From Symplocastrum torsivum CPER-KK1 (GTDB lineage: Bacteria > Cyanobacteriota > Cyanobacteriia > Cyanobacteriales > Coleofasciculaceae), in the NCBI GenBank assembly GCA_019358875.1, contig JAHHIF010000020.1:53857-117856 (forward strand): a DNA stretch of 64,000 nt, given 5' to 3'. This document shows positions 7,935 to 17,140 of the stretch, piece by piece; within the stretch, counting starts at the first letter, position 1; each line of letters opens with the position of its first letter. The notes beneath the pieces were generated by a model. The model saw only the letters and a list, made by a program, of their open reading frames with translations. It had not been told where the DNA came from and did not search any database. The position numbers and the translations under genes were made by a program.

Positions 7935-8978
7935 ATGAGTAATACCCTTAGCATGACAACCTTGATCTTTAGGATTTTTCTATCCAGCCTGTTAATAACT
8001 GTATTGACCACTGTGCCTAGCAAGGGCGTTACTCAAGCAAAAAATGATTTAGGGTTTCGAGGCTCGAAGTCTGGTTCCCAATCAAGTCTTACTTCAATAC
8101 GGCTGAGTAACAGGGACAATCAAGACGGTTTACAAGCGATTCTTGAAGATAATACGCAGGTAGAAAAGGTAGCTTCTGGCTTCGAGTTTACAGAGGGACC
8201 ACTGTGGCACCCACAAGGATTTCTACTTTTTAGCGATATTCCTGCCAATACTATCTACCGATGGACACCGAATAGACAACCTAGTACATTTCGTCGCCCT
8301 TCTGGAAATGCCAATGGCAACACACTAGATCGGGAAGGACGCTTGATTACGGCAGAACATGGTAATCGCCGTGTATCCCGTACTGAAAAAGATGGCACGG
8401 TAGTTACGTTAGCGAGTCAGTACGAGGGGAAGCGGCTCAACAGCCCAAATGATCTGGTAGTTAAATCAGATGGAAACATTTACTTCACTGACCCTCCTTA
8501 TGGTATTAATTCGGAGCAGGAAGAACTAGGCTTCTACGGTGTCTATCGACTAGCACCAGATGGGACAGTGACATTGTTGGTTAAAGACTTTGTACGCCCG
8601 AATGGCATTGCCTTTTCACCGGATGAGAAAAAACTATACGTGAATGATACGGACAAAGGTCACATTCGTGTCTTCGATGTGAAGCCAGACGGCACCCTGG
8701 AAAACGGGCGGATTTTTGCAGAATTGAAAGACCCTAGTCAAAAAGGTGTGCCCGATGGCATGAAGGTAGACGAAGCGGGTAATGTTTACAGCACTGGGCC
8801 AGGGGGCGTATGGATTTTCTCTCGTTCAGGCAACCTTTTGGGCAAGATTGAAGTGCCTGAGGTAGCTGCTAACATTGGCTGGGGCAATCGTAATTACAAA
8901 ACTCTCTACATCACTGCAAGTAATAGCCTTTACCGTATCCGCCTCAAAATTCCAGGCGTGCGAGTGGGCAAAATATAG
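7935..8978 (+). CDS. SMP-30/gluconolactonase/LRE family protein, exported
   Basis: About 347 residues with an N-terminal signal or anchor segment (LIFRIFLSSLLITVLTTVPS), then a six-bladed beta-propeller of the SMP-30/gluconolactonase family. Metal and active-site positions of the family are visible: Glu in FTEGPLWHP, Asn in LNSPNDLVV, and the NGIAFSPDEKKLYV blade with its Asp. The enzyme hydrolyses sugar lactones such as gluconolactone. The sugar dehydrogenase at 11-13.6 kb on the opposite strand would produce such lactones, but the genes are not in one operon. AGGAGG at 7906 is rather far from the ATG, so the start is uncertain (TTG at 7929, ATG at 7935 or 7953). Confidence 0.85.
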   Translation: MSNTLSMTTLIFRIFLSSLLITVLTTVPSKGVTQAKNDLGFRGSKSGSQSSLTSIRLSNRDNQDGLQAILEDNTQVEKVASGFEFTEGPLWHPQGFLLFSDIPANTIYRWTPNRQPSTFRRPSGNANGNTLDREGRLITAEHGNRRVSRTEKDGTVVTLASQYEGKRLNSPNDLVVKSDGNIYFTDPPYGINSEQEELGFYGVYRLAPDGTVTLLVKDFVRPNGIAFSPDEKKLYVNDTDKGHIRVFDVKPDGTLENGRIFAELKDPSQKGVPDGMKVDEAGNVYSTGPGGVWIFSRSGNLLGKIEVPEVAANIGWGNRNYKTLYITASNSLYRIRLKIPGVRVGKI

Positions 8979-9034
8979 GGTGGCTGATCAACTTGGGATT
9001 GGCGCTTGACGGGAAGTAACTTTGTTTTATGTCG

Positions 9035-11125
9035 TTATGTAGCTTGTCGTACCACCTCAACCTCGCCAATAACTGCCTGAGAGCCTTGAGCATTCCCTGC
9101 TGCATCGCGTGCTTCCAGTGCTTGTCCCTTGTTAGGCGAAAACCATCCTACTTCAAGGCGGTAATGCCCAGGTAGTACACCAGGCACAGTTGTTAACTTA
9201 TGGACATCTCGCACAACTGTACCTGGCGCGATTTGATCGAGAGGCAAATAGCTAGCTAGCAGAGGCGCATCGGAACGGTTCTGAAAATTTCCATCTTGAT
9301 TACGGAGGCTCACGTTTATGTTGAAATCTGGCGGAAGTGGTTCTAGAAATTTCCAGTAGAACGTAACTAGAAGCTCATCACCTGGTTTTAGCTCTGAGCT
9401 ATTGAGGTCATATCCTAGCAAGCGTATCTGCTTACCAAAAGATAGAGAGAGGGGAACCTGGATGTTTTTTAAATCTTCAGGTAGAGGTACAGAGCCTGGA
9501 TAGACTCGCACATAGTCAACTCCGTGTAGCTGTACCGTGTACAACGGTTGCTGTGCTGTAAGGTAAGCGAATAGCGGTGGATCTGGCTTCTGGCGCTGTA
9601 TCCCGTTGATGTAAAATACAACTCGATTAGCTGAGTTCCACGTATTTAGTTCTACAGTTCGACCCTGAAAATAGGGGACAAACGCTGAGGCGTACCATAC
9701 AGCAGCGGTGATTTCTTTAGCATTGGGTGACTGGTTTAACCAGTGAGCAGCTCGATCTAGACCCTCTCCTTGACCTATCATCAACAGGTTTTGAGCGGTA
9801 CGTGAACCCCCCAACAAGGGGTTGTAGTAAGTCAAATAGTAGGGATAGTGAGGTAAAAGGACAACTATTTGAGCTAGTGCTAGCAAGATCCCAGTCTTTA
9901 CGCCTCGGTTAGTCCTCCATCTACCAACCCAGTTATCATACAAGCGAGGTTGTAGTGATACCCCCCAGTGTTTAACCCAAACTCCTATTGTTCTCCATCC
10001 AACCCCAGCCAGCAAAGCTAGCTCTGGCCAAGCGAGAATGAAGTAGCGATCGTACTTCCTTTTGATAGTAGATAAGAAGACTAGGACACACAAAGGGATT
10101 AAGAACAGGGCAATTAGCTCAGGGATTTTCTTGCAAGCACGACGCAACTTGGGAATGAGCAGTAAGACTAAACAAGCTAGCAACCCAGCTTGCATAGCGG
10201 GTGATAGACGATAGGCTAAGGCTAACGGATAGAAAGTAAGCCCTAATGAATCCGTTACCTGTCCTAAGAAGAAAAGACCACCCTTATCAGCTTCTTCTTC
10301 AAGACCCTCAAAGAGCTTGCCAAATGTTTGTAGAGGTGCCACCCACAATGCTGGCCAAATCAGGAAGATGACCGCGCCTAAGGTCATGCTCCACAACATC
10401 AAATCTATAATCTGTCGCTTCCAGCCCCTTTGAGGAAAACTTGTCCGCCAGAGTCCTAACTCAATCAGAACAATCCAGATAATAACTCCAGGCAAGAGGA
10501 AAAGAGTCGGTATTTTAGCAGCCGTTGCCAATCCCATTAATACACCTGAAGCTACAAGCCATTTGCGATCGCCATCTCCCCGTAAGTAGAGCAGAAGCAG
10601 GAGTAATGCCAACCCACTAAAGTCAGCTTGTAGGGCATCAGTTGTGATTAAGCGCTGATAGCCTAAAAAGAACGGATCTAGTATTAGTAAGCTAATGCCG
10701 GCTAGAGCCGCAGGTCGCCCTAATAGCTGTTTTGCAACTATATATATCCCTACCATGCAAGCTGACGTAATCACGGCTTGCAGCAGGCGAGGTATGACAT
10801 ATAAGTTGATCGGTATAGACCACGGTATTATTGTGTTCAAACAAGCGTTTAGGTTTGGAGAAGGATTCAGGTTTAACAAACCGGGAAACAGCTTGTCTAA
10901 CCAACAATTAAGTATCATGCCGCTGCCATTGAGCCACATATTGGTGACTCCTGGATGATGGCGGAGAAACGTCTCTGCTAGGTTTCCATCCAATAGATTC
11001 TTGAAAAAGAGGGTTCCGCGAGATAGCCACGACACTTCATCGACATTTAGGGGAACAGTAATGTCCAGGACACGCAGCGTTAGCGATAGCAAGAAAATCC
11101 CTAACAAAAGCGGGGAGAATTTCAT
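9035..11125 (-). CDS. GT39-like (PMT-type) membrane glycosyltransferase
   Basis: A 696-residue polytopic membrane protein with about ten hydrophobic segments in the first 450 residues. The first extracytoplasmic loop after helix 1 contains NVDEVSWLSRG, the acidic motif expected for lipid-phosphosugar transferases of the GT39/PMT_2 family. The C-terminal 250 residues form a soluble domain (YYNPLLGGSRTAQ onward, then a beta-rich end LPGHYRLEVGWF). It probably transfers a sugar from a polyprenyl-phosphate donor to a protein or lipid at the membrane outer face. Acceptor unknown. It is followed upstream on the same strand by the dehydrogenase fusion. Confidence 0.75.
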   Translation of the reverse strand: MKFSPLLLGIFLLSLTLRVLDITVPLNVDEVSWLSRGTLFFKNLLDGNLAETFLRHHPGVTNMWLNGSGMILNCWLDKLFPGLLNLNPSPNLNACLNTIIPWSIPINLYVIPRLLQAVITSACMVGIYIVAKQLLGRPAALAGISLLILDPFFLGYQRLITTDALQADFSGLALLLLLLYLRGDGDRKWLVASGVLMGLATAAKIPTLFLLPGVIIWIVLIELGLWRTSFPQRGWKRQIIDLMLWSMTLGAVIFLIWPALWVAPLQTFGKLFEGLEEEADKGGLFFLGQVTDSLGLTFYPLALAYRLSPAMQAGLLACLVLLLIPKLRRACKKIPELIALFLIPLCVLVFLSTIKRKYDRYFILAWPELALLAGVGWRTIGVWVKHWGVSLQPRLYDNWVGRWRTNRGVKTGILLALAQIVVLLPHYPYYLTYYNPLLGGSRTAQNLLMIGQGEGLDRAAHWLNQSPNAKEITAAVWYASAFVPYFQGRTVELNTWNSANRVVFYINGIQRQKPDPPLFAYLTAQQPLYTVQLHGVDYVRVYPGSVPLPEDLKNIQVPLSLSFGKQIRLLGYDLNSSELKPGDELLVTFYWKFLEPLPPDFNINVSLRNQDGNFQNRSDAPLLASYLPLDQIAPGTVVRDVHKLTTVPGVLPGHYRLEVGWFSPNKGQALEARDAAGNAQGSQAVIGEVEVVRQAT

Positions 11126-11184
11126 AGTTGCAAAACTCTTAAGAGGACTGATGCACCGTTTGATTAATGTTTGATCAAAGCGAT

Positions 11185-13641
11185 TTATCTCTGCTGTTGA
11201 AGCAAATTTTCAACGGTAGCCCGTGTCGTCGTGGCATTGATATCGCTTGAAGATAGTCGATGAAGACTCCAGCGCACAGTATGCTGATAGCGATCGCCCT
11301 TTTTTAAAAGATGGAGTGGAGAAAGAAGTTCTAGTTCGACATAATTTTCTTTGGCATCGCCATTGTTATACACTTCTATAGGAAAACCAGCACCCCCTAC
11401 CGCACCATCCGGGTATTCGCCATCCTGACGAGTTGCTTTTTCTATCATGGCTATGCCATCTTTGACTGCGGCTACCGCAATGACGGGGGTATCAGCACCA
11501 ACCTTATAGCTGTTCTTCGTAGAGACTCCCACAGAGGGACGCACCTGTAATAAGGTCGCCGTCCTATGCACAATAGGTGACTCATTCTCCGGAGGCTGGA
11601 GCCAATGAAAATTTTCTTTATATACGCTTTGGGAATTGAGGGGCACAAACATGGCATCCGGAGGTTCAATTTGGGTAACGTTCCAAATCGATAGGAGCAA
11701 CGGTTCTCCTCTCACTTTCTCCACAGTTTGCTGGATTATGAAGTCCTCATTGTCCTCAAACCAGAACTCTCGCACCACGCGGGAACCAAAGCCTTTTGCC
11801 ACTTGACTCGTCATTTGCAAGTGACCATTGGAGAGAACTCGTACCGTGTGGGGATTACTATCCCAAGCTGGATCGGGAGGCCAACCGTGTTCTGCGATCG
11901 CACTCCACCACAGTTGGGGTGCTGGCCAGGTTTTATCACCTCCCCAGTTTTTCCATTCATTTTCGCCGTAGGTTTTTCGGGGTGAATTCCACAAAAAATT
12001 AGAACCTCCCACAAAGCTATAACGCATGACTCGCCCAATTTCCGGCACGACAACAGCCTCAGAGCGACCATCACTCAGCCGAAATGCGGTGCGACCATCG
12101 TAGAGTGTGGGTGTAATTGTGCCGACAGCCGTGGGAACTTCCGGTTGCACTTCACTTTGATAGTTGATAGACTCCGGTGAAGGGACAATTTTTCTGACTT
12201 TCCCGTCTTGCTTGGATGTTACATAGAGTTCTCCTGCTTGGTCTATCCCAAATCGGACATCGGTTCGGTTGTGACCAACAATTTTTAGAAAAGAGCGTTC
12301 TCTATTACCCTTAAAGAGTCTGAGTTCTTTAATCGTTGCCTGTTTGCCATCAACAAGTTTATCGACAGGGACATGGAAAAACCGCCCATCACTGCCGAAG
12401 TCGGCAAAAATATACTGACCAACTAATTCGGGAATAGCAGTTCCTCGGTAAACAAAACCGCCAGTGATCGCAATTCCGTAAAAGTCCTTCACCCCTGACG
12501 GTATGTCATGCTCGTATTGAGCAACTGGGTAGGTGTAGTTAAAATCGCGATCATTTTCAGGTAACTTATAAAGGACATTTTCATTGTTTTCATCAACAAC
12601 CCAGGTTCCTTCACGTTCTCCCCAGCCGTAATTAGCTGCTTTTTTACCGAGATTTACTTCCTCAATAAAAGCCTGACCTGTATCGACTATCAACATTTTG
12701 CCATCGCCCCCAGTATCCCAACTGAAACGATGAGGATTACGCAATCCATACGCCCAGATTTCACCCAGTGTCTTCGGGTCGCCATCATTCACAAACGGAT
12801 TGTCAGCAGGAATGCCATATTTACCATTGGCGCTGTTATTGCCAAGTGGATTGATGCGTAGAATTTTTCCTAGTGGTGTACCCAAATTCTGCCCATTATC
12901 CAAGGGGTCTGTATCGCTCACAGGAAAACCGTCACTCCCACCATCAGCTACCGCGATGTAAAGTATTCCATAATCAGCATCACCGGGTTTTGCATTGGGA
13001 TTAAAGGCTAATTGTCCCGTATTGTGATCGGGGTAGGGTTCTTCGATGCGAATAAGTTCTCGCATTGTTCCAGAAAACGTATTAGCGGAAGGATTTGTAG
13101 CCTTCCACTCGCGAATCACGTCATGGTGAGAGCTTGCTATCCTCTTACCGTTGCTGTTAACAATTGGTTTAGTAACTGGGAAATCAGGTTTTCCAGTATC
13201 TTTATCTTCGCTAGTTACTGTATAAAAGATTCCATTGATTGCAAATCTTGGATGAAAGACGAAATAGGAAAATCCTTGCTGTCCAGACTCGTCGTGAAAA
13301 CCTTTGCCCACTAAGCGTTTCACGTCTATGTAAACGGTAGCTTTGCGGTCAATAATTACATAGAGCTTGCCGCGCATATCATTAACAAATAACCGTCGGC
13401 TACCGTCGCCTGCATGGGTAAGCAGATTCAATCGAGCCGATGGATTATTTTGATCCCCACTACCAGGAATTTTCACAATTTCTTCAAATCCAACAGATAG
13501 CTTTGATTTTTCGATAGATGCAGGAATGGGGTTTACTGGTATCTGAGCTAAGGAAATACTGGAAAAAAGAGAGAACGCAAAAATTGCACAACAAGTCCAA
13601 TAAAGGAGTTTGATTTTTTTTATGAAGTTTGGCTTTTTCAT
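11185..13641 (-). CDS. PQQ-type sugar dehydrogenase fused to a DUF4380-like domain, secreted
   Basis: About 818 residues from the ATG at 13641, which starts MKKPNFIKKIKLLYWTCCAI, a good signal peptide cleaved after SLAQ; the frame is open to 13719. Residues about 40-500 form a glucose/sorbosone dehydrogenase beta-propeller: NLLTHAGDGSRRLFV, GQQGFSYFVFHPRF, DHNTGQLAFNP, YIAVADGG, GKILRINPLG, EIWAYGLRNPHRFSWD. Residues about 530-800 match DUF4380 (RLSDGRSEAVVVPEIGRVMR, SNFLWNSP, WGGDKTWPAPQLWW). The first part should oxidise sugars to lactones in the periplasm with PQQ. DUF4380 resembles aldose-epimerase-like beta-sandwiches and may bind sugar. The fusion is unusual in my experience. Confidence 0.8.
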   Translation of the reverse strand: MKKPNFIKKIKLLYWTCCAIFAFSLFSSISLAQIPVNPIPASIEKSKLSVGFEEIVKIPGSGDQNNPSARLNLLTHAGDGSRRLFVNDMRGKLYVIIDRKATVYIDVKRLVGKGFHDESGQQGFSYFVFHPRFAINGIFYTVTSEDKDTGKPDFPVTKPIVNSNGKRIASSHHDVIREWKATNPSANTFSGTMRELIRIEEPYPDHNTGQLAFNPNAKPGDADYGILYIAVADGGSDGFPVSDTDPLDNGQNLGTPLGKILRINPLGNNSANGKYGIPADNPFVNDGDPKTLGEIWAYGLRNPHRFSWDTGGDGKMLIVDTGQAFIEEVNLGKKAANYGWGEREGTWVVDENNENVLYKLPENDRDFNYTYPVAQYEHDIPSGVKDFYGIAITGGFVYRGTAIPELVGQYIFADFGSDGRFFHVPVDKLVDGKQATIKELRLFKGNRERSFLKIVGHNRTDVRFGIDQAGELYVTSKQDGKVRKIVPSPESINYQSEVQPEVPTAVGTITPTLYDGRTAFRLSDGRSEAVVVPEIGRVMRYSFVGGSNFLWNSPRKTYGENEWKNWGGDKTWPAPQLWWSAIAEHGWPPDPAWDSNPHTVRVLSNGHLQMTSQVAKGFGSRVVREFWFEDNEDFIIQQTVEKVRGEPLLLSIWNVTQIEPPDAMFVPLNSQSVYKENFHWLQPPENESPIVHRTATLLQVRPSVGVSTKNSYKVGADTPVIAVAAVKDGIAMIEKATRQDGEYPDGAVGGAGFPIEVYNNGDAKENYVELELLSPLHLLKKGDRYQHTVRWSLHRLSSSDINATTTRATVENLLQQQR

Positions 13642-13812
13642 TGAGCGGAATTTTGATAAAACGTTTACCTCTTGCCCAAGCGGAGCAACAACAAGAGGCA
13701 TTAGTAATACCAATTTCATTAATGACTGCTACAAATCGTACACCCGGCGTTCCCTACCTCCTGGAGATTTACCTGCTCTCCATCTGTCGCAAACATTTTT
13801 GAATTTGGTACA

Positions 13813-13848
13813 ATCTCCTTCCACTGAATTAAACCAGTAGAAGGAGAT
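13813..13848 (-). terminator. Inverted repeat downstream of pgi, possible terminator
   Basis: ATCTCCTTCCACTG at 13813-13826 pairs with CAGTAGAAGGAGAT at 13835-13848 (14-base arms, one G-T wobble, 8-base loop). It lies between the pgi stop and the next gene on the same strand. There is no clear T run, so it may equally be a repeat. Confidence 0.35.
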
Positions 13849-13887
13849 ACAGGCGCGATCGCATTTACCCATTACTTCGAGGTCATT

Positions 13888-13986
13888 CTACTGCTCGATC
13901 TTTAGCTCAATGCCATGCAGGTAGCAAGCCAACTCTGCCACCTCATTCGGGTGTTGACGAACTAGTGCAAAGACAACGAATTTCAA
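13888..13986 (-). pseudogene. Possible short gene remnant, 32 codons
   Basis: From TTG at 13986 the minus frame reads KFVVFALVRQHPNEVAELAC then YLHGIELKIEQ and a stop at 13888. Residue composition is protein-like. Just upstream is GCTAAGCGAAGCGGCTA, a sequence like the short dispersed repeats seen elsewhere in the window. It may be the 3' end of a gene cut off by a repeat. I do not recognise the family. Confidence 0.25.
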
Positions 13987-14010
13987 CTGGGTAGCCGCTT
14001 CGCTTAGCCA

Positions 14011-15597
14011 TTAAATTGCAGAAACCATCAAGCTACTCGGTTTTCCTAAATCACCCTCTAAGACAACACCTCGTTTGTTGGATTGGAGATGACGCAGCAG
14101 TTTATAAACCGCTTCAACTTGGTCAGATGCCCCAGCTTTTTGTGCTAAGTCAGAAAGAGCGATCGCACTATTTTCATCCTCTAGTACCTGCATCACCCGT
14201 TTCTGTAAATCCAGAATAGCCGCTGCCGCTTTCTTCCCAGCTTCAACTCCAGGCTGATGGTAAGCGTTGACATTAACCAGGAAACCATAAATCCCTACAG
14301 CACGTTCATAGAGGGCAATCAAAGCACCGACGGTTCGAGGTGTCACACGAGGAATGGTGACGGTGATTGAATCTCGGTGATTTTCGTACAGCGCTTGTCG
14401 AGTTCCTTGCAACAAACCTGATAGGTAGTCGCCTGAAGTTACTCCGGCTTCGACTTCTGGCGAGGTTCCCTGGCGATCTTCTAGGACTTCAATGAATGTT
14501 AAGAAGAAATTAGGTACACCTTCCCGTAGTTGTTGCACATAGGCGTGTTGGTCGGTTGAGCCTTTGTTGCCGTAGACAGCAATGCCCTGGTAAACGGTAT
14601 TGCCCTCTAAGTCTTTCTCCTTACCCAGAGATTCCATCACTAGCTGTTGCAAGTAGCGCGAAAAGAGCAACAAACTGTCTTTGTAGGGCAACACCACCAT
14701 ATCCTTCTCTCCCTTGCCATTGCCAGCGAAGTACCAAGAAATGGCTAGCATTGCGGCTGGGTTTTGTTTAATCTGGGGTACGCGAGTAACGGCATCCATC
14801 TCTTTTGCCCCAGCAAGAATTTCGCGGATGTTAATCCCTTGCAACGCGGCTGGGACGAGTCCCACAGTTGACATTTCTGAGGTACGTCCTCCTACCCAGT
14901 CGTACATGGGAAATCTTGCTAGCCAACCTTCGGATTGAGCGAGTTTATCCAGGTTGCTGTCCTTGCCAGTAATTGCAACGGCGTGGGGAGCAAAGTCAAG
15001 ATTTACTGACTCGTAGGCTTTTTTTACTTCAATCATGCCGTTACGAGTTTCTGGTGTCCCTCCTGATTTAGAGATGACGAGTACCAGAGTGCTAGCAAGT
15101 TTGTCTTGCAGCTTGGTGAGAACCCGATCGATCCCATCCGGGTCGGTATTGTCAATGAAGTGAATCGTTAAAGGGGGTGAGAGTGGGGCAATCGCCTCCG
15201 AGACGAACTCCGGCCCAAGGGCAGAACCACCAATCCCGATGGAAATAACATCGGTGAATTTGGATGTTCCAGGGGGATGGATTCCTCCCGTATGGACTTT
15301 TTCGGTGAAGGCTTCTATCTGTTCTAGGGTATTGATGATTTCTTGTTGAAGTTCAGGCGTTGGCGCTAAGTCGGGATCGCGTAGCCAGTAGTGACCCACC
15401 ATACGGTTTTCATCAGGATTTGCGATCGCACCTTTCTCTAGGGCGTCCATCTCCTTAAACGCCTTTTCAAACTTCGGTTGCATTGCCTCGACAAAGGCAT
15501 CATCAAACCGCATACGGCTAACATCGAGGTAAAATTCCAATCCTTCGTGATAATAAAGCCAGTCTTGGTAACGTTGCCAAAGTGCAGCAGCATCCAT
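14011..15597 (-). CDS. pgi: Glucose-6-phosphate isomerase
   Basis: A 528-residue protein of the length usual for cyanobacterial Pgi. It interconverts glucose-6-phosphate and fructose-6-phosphate in the cytosol. Visible signatures are the sugar-phosphate-binding GIGGSALGPEFV, VISKSGGTPETRNG, the WVGGRTSEMSTVGLVP segment, and KGSTDQHAYVQQLREG, which contains the QH pair of the active site. The start is the first ATG (MDAAALWQRYQDWLYYHEGL). The 5' neighbour is a toxin-antitoxin pair, with 83 bases between the toxin stop and the pgi start; no functional link is expected. Confidence 0.97.
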   Translation of the reverse strand: MDAAALWQRYQDWLYYHEGLEFYLDVSRMRFDDAFVEAMQPKFEKAFKEMDALEKGAIANPDENRMVGHYWLRDPDLAPTPELQQEIINTLEQIEAFTEKVHTGGIHPPGTSKFTDVISIGIGGSALGPEFVSEAIAPLSPPLTIHFIDNTDPDGIDRVLTKLQDKLASTLVLVISKSGGTPETRNGMIEVKKAYESVNLDFAPHAVAITGKDSNLDKLAQSEGWLARFPMYDWVGGRTSEMSTVGLVPAALQGINIREILAGAKEMDAVTRVPQIKQNPAAMLAISWYFAGNGKGEKDMVVLPYKDSLLLFSRYLQQLVMESLGKEKDLEGNTVYQGIAVYGNKGSTDQHAYVQQLREGVPNFFLTFIEVLEDRQGTSPEVEAGVTSGDYLSGLLQGTRQALYENHRDSITVTIPRVTPRTVGALIALYERAVGIYGFLVNVNAYHQPGVEAGKKAAAAILDLQKRVMQVLEDENSAIALSDLAQKAGASDQVEAVYKLLRHLQSNKRGVVLEGDLGKPSSLMVSAI

Positions 15598-15680
15598 AAG
15601 TAGCTCTCAAACGTTTGCTTTCACCAATCACAAGTTTAAGAGGTTGGTTGTGAGTTGTTCACGGTTTTTTAGTAATGACT

Positions 15681-15938
15681 TTAGATATAGGGTTTGGGTA
15701 AAACTCGCAGAAACTTGACAATTTGACCTGTCACTTCGATACCGACCATATAGTTATCTACGTTAAATCGGTAAAAGATCGTATTTGAGCTAATCCGTTT
15801 CAGCCCTGGCAGGTCTTGAATCTGGTTTAGCACTAGAAACTCATCAAAGACTACTTGACAGACCTGCTGGTATGCCGCTGACTCCAAGTTCCTAAGATCT
15901 CGCAAAAAGGATTGAGCATAGCGCACTTCTATCCTCAC
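15681..15938 (-). CDS. RelE/ParE-type toxin
   Basis: An 85-residue protein with the RelE/ParE fold pattern: start MRIEVRYAQSFLRDLRNL, a central GLKRISSNTIFYRFNVDNY strand pair, and GQIVKFLRVLPKPYI at the C-terminus. RelE-type toxins cleave mRNA on ribosomes, while ParE types act on gyrase; the subclass is not clear. It follows the antitoxin-like gene by 68 bases, the usual antitoxin-then-toxin order. Confidence 0.75.
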   Translation of the reverse strand: MRIEVRYAQSFLRDLRNLESAAYQQVCQVVFDEFLVLNQIQDLPGLKRISSNTIFYRFNVDNYMVGIEVTGQIVKFLRVLPKPYI

Positions 15939-16006
15939 AAGGCGGACTTTGACTCCAAACTACAAATTTTTGTCCACAATGCTCGTTCACACCTCATCCG
16001 GTAATC

Positions 16007-16234
16007 TTAAGGAAACCACAGCATTCGCAACGCCTCTTCACGAGTGAGTAAATCCCCTGGTCTAACATTTCGCCGTGCCTCGTGCATAGCTCCGAGCATA
16101 TACAAGTCATAGTAGAGCGGTTGTAGAACTGTCCAGGCATCTTCCAAGCTCTCATCCGGGAGTTGCTCAATCAAGTCAGGAAGCTGTTCAGTTAAACGCT
16201 GCAATCGACTTCTAAGCAAATTCATAGTGAACAA
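16007..16234 (-). CDS. Antitoxin-like partner of the RelE/ParE toxin
   Basis: A 75-residue helical protein (NLLRSRLQRLTEQLPDLIEQ, LPDESLEDAWTVLQPLYYDL, ending LTREEALRMLWFP). It sits immediately upstream of the toxin, which is why I call it an antitoxin; I do not recognise the family firmly. After the stop another frame continues as LRLPDEV then a stop, which reads like a natural antitoxin ending, so a small frameshift near the 3' end is possible. Confidence 0.55.
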   Translation of the reverse strand: MFTMNLLRSRLQRLTEQLPDLIEQLPDESLEDAWTVLQPLYYDLYMLGAMHEARRNVRPGDLLTREEALRMLWFP

Positions 16235-16454
16235 CCCTTAAGGTTAGCGCAGTGAGTCGTCGCGTCGCCCAGTTTCAAGCGATCGCTAATACTCTTCCCT
16301 TACTTCTACTTCCCAATCCCCAACAGACTGCTAGCCCCAATCACGCTCCCCGATTAGCATTGACTTGCCACGCGATCGCTCAGGCAAGACAATGGTTAAT
16401 TATCTAGTTTTTCGGGCAATTTTTGCAGTAACCGTTGCATTAATTAGCCTGGGC

Positions 16455-16931
16455 TTAAACATCTCTCGGATTGAGTCGCATCAATTCCCACGTTGCGTAG
16501 GTTCCAATCGGACTCCAAATCACATAAGGTAAAAGCAACACAGATGCCCAAATTGAGACAGATAGGACAACTAAGGCAAGGATAATTCCTAAAGCCGCAC
16601 CTATTCCACCAACAATCGTACCAACCTTGAGGCTCCGGAGCCTGAGCGACAGTGGTTGATAAGCGATAGTAACCACTTCTAGCAGGAGATACAAGCCCAT
16701 CAGTATCCAGGTTCTTGTGCTACCTGGGTCACTCTCCCAAACAATATAAGCTGACCAAGCACCGCAAATAAAAACAACAGTCCAGATTAAGGGAATTATT
16801 GGCACAAAAATATTCAGCCATCTTGGGCGTCGTAGGCGCTTGAACCACTTGATATCGTTGGGTGTAATCAATGCACCACCCAGCGACACCACAAACGTTA
16901 CAGCCGCAATCACCATCCAGGACTTAATCAT
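16455..16931 (-). CDS. TspO/MBR family membrane protein
   Basis: A 158-residue protein with five hydrophobic segments. Matches to the TspO/translocator family include LITPNDIKWFKRLRRPRWL in loop 1, PIIPLIWTVVFICGAWSAY, and the C-terminal WSPIGTYATWELMRLNP. TspO proteins bind tetrapyrroles such as protoporphyrin and affect stress responses; in cyanobacteria they have been linked to salt and osmotic or light stress. The gene stands alone. Confidence 0.8.
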   Translation of the reverse strand: MIKSWMVIAAVTFVVSLGGALITPNDIKWFKRLRRPRWLNIFVPIIPLIWTVVFICGAWSAYIVWESDPGSTRTWILMGLYLLLEVVTIAYQPLSLRLRSLKVGTIVGGIGAALGIILALVVLSVSIWASVLLLPYVIWSPIGTYATWELMRLNPRDV

Positions 16932-17140
16932 TGCTTTGTCCTACCAAAATCCCCTATTGCTGCCCCTGTAGAGTCAGGCTAAGCAGTATGAAGTGATTGT
17001 CCCTAGTTCAAGAGGTTGATGCAATCCGCCCTTGGTCTGAATCAAGATGCTGGGAGAAAAAGTCTCAAGGTTCATCTCCATACCTCCCCAACTCCCCAAC
17101 TCCCCCAATTTCTCTAACGACAATAAATTAGCCCTGCCCA

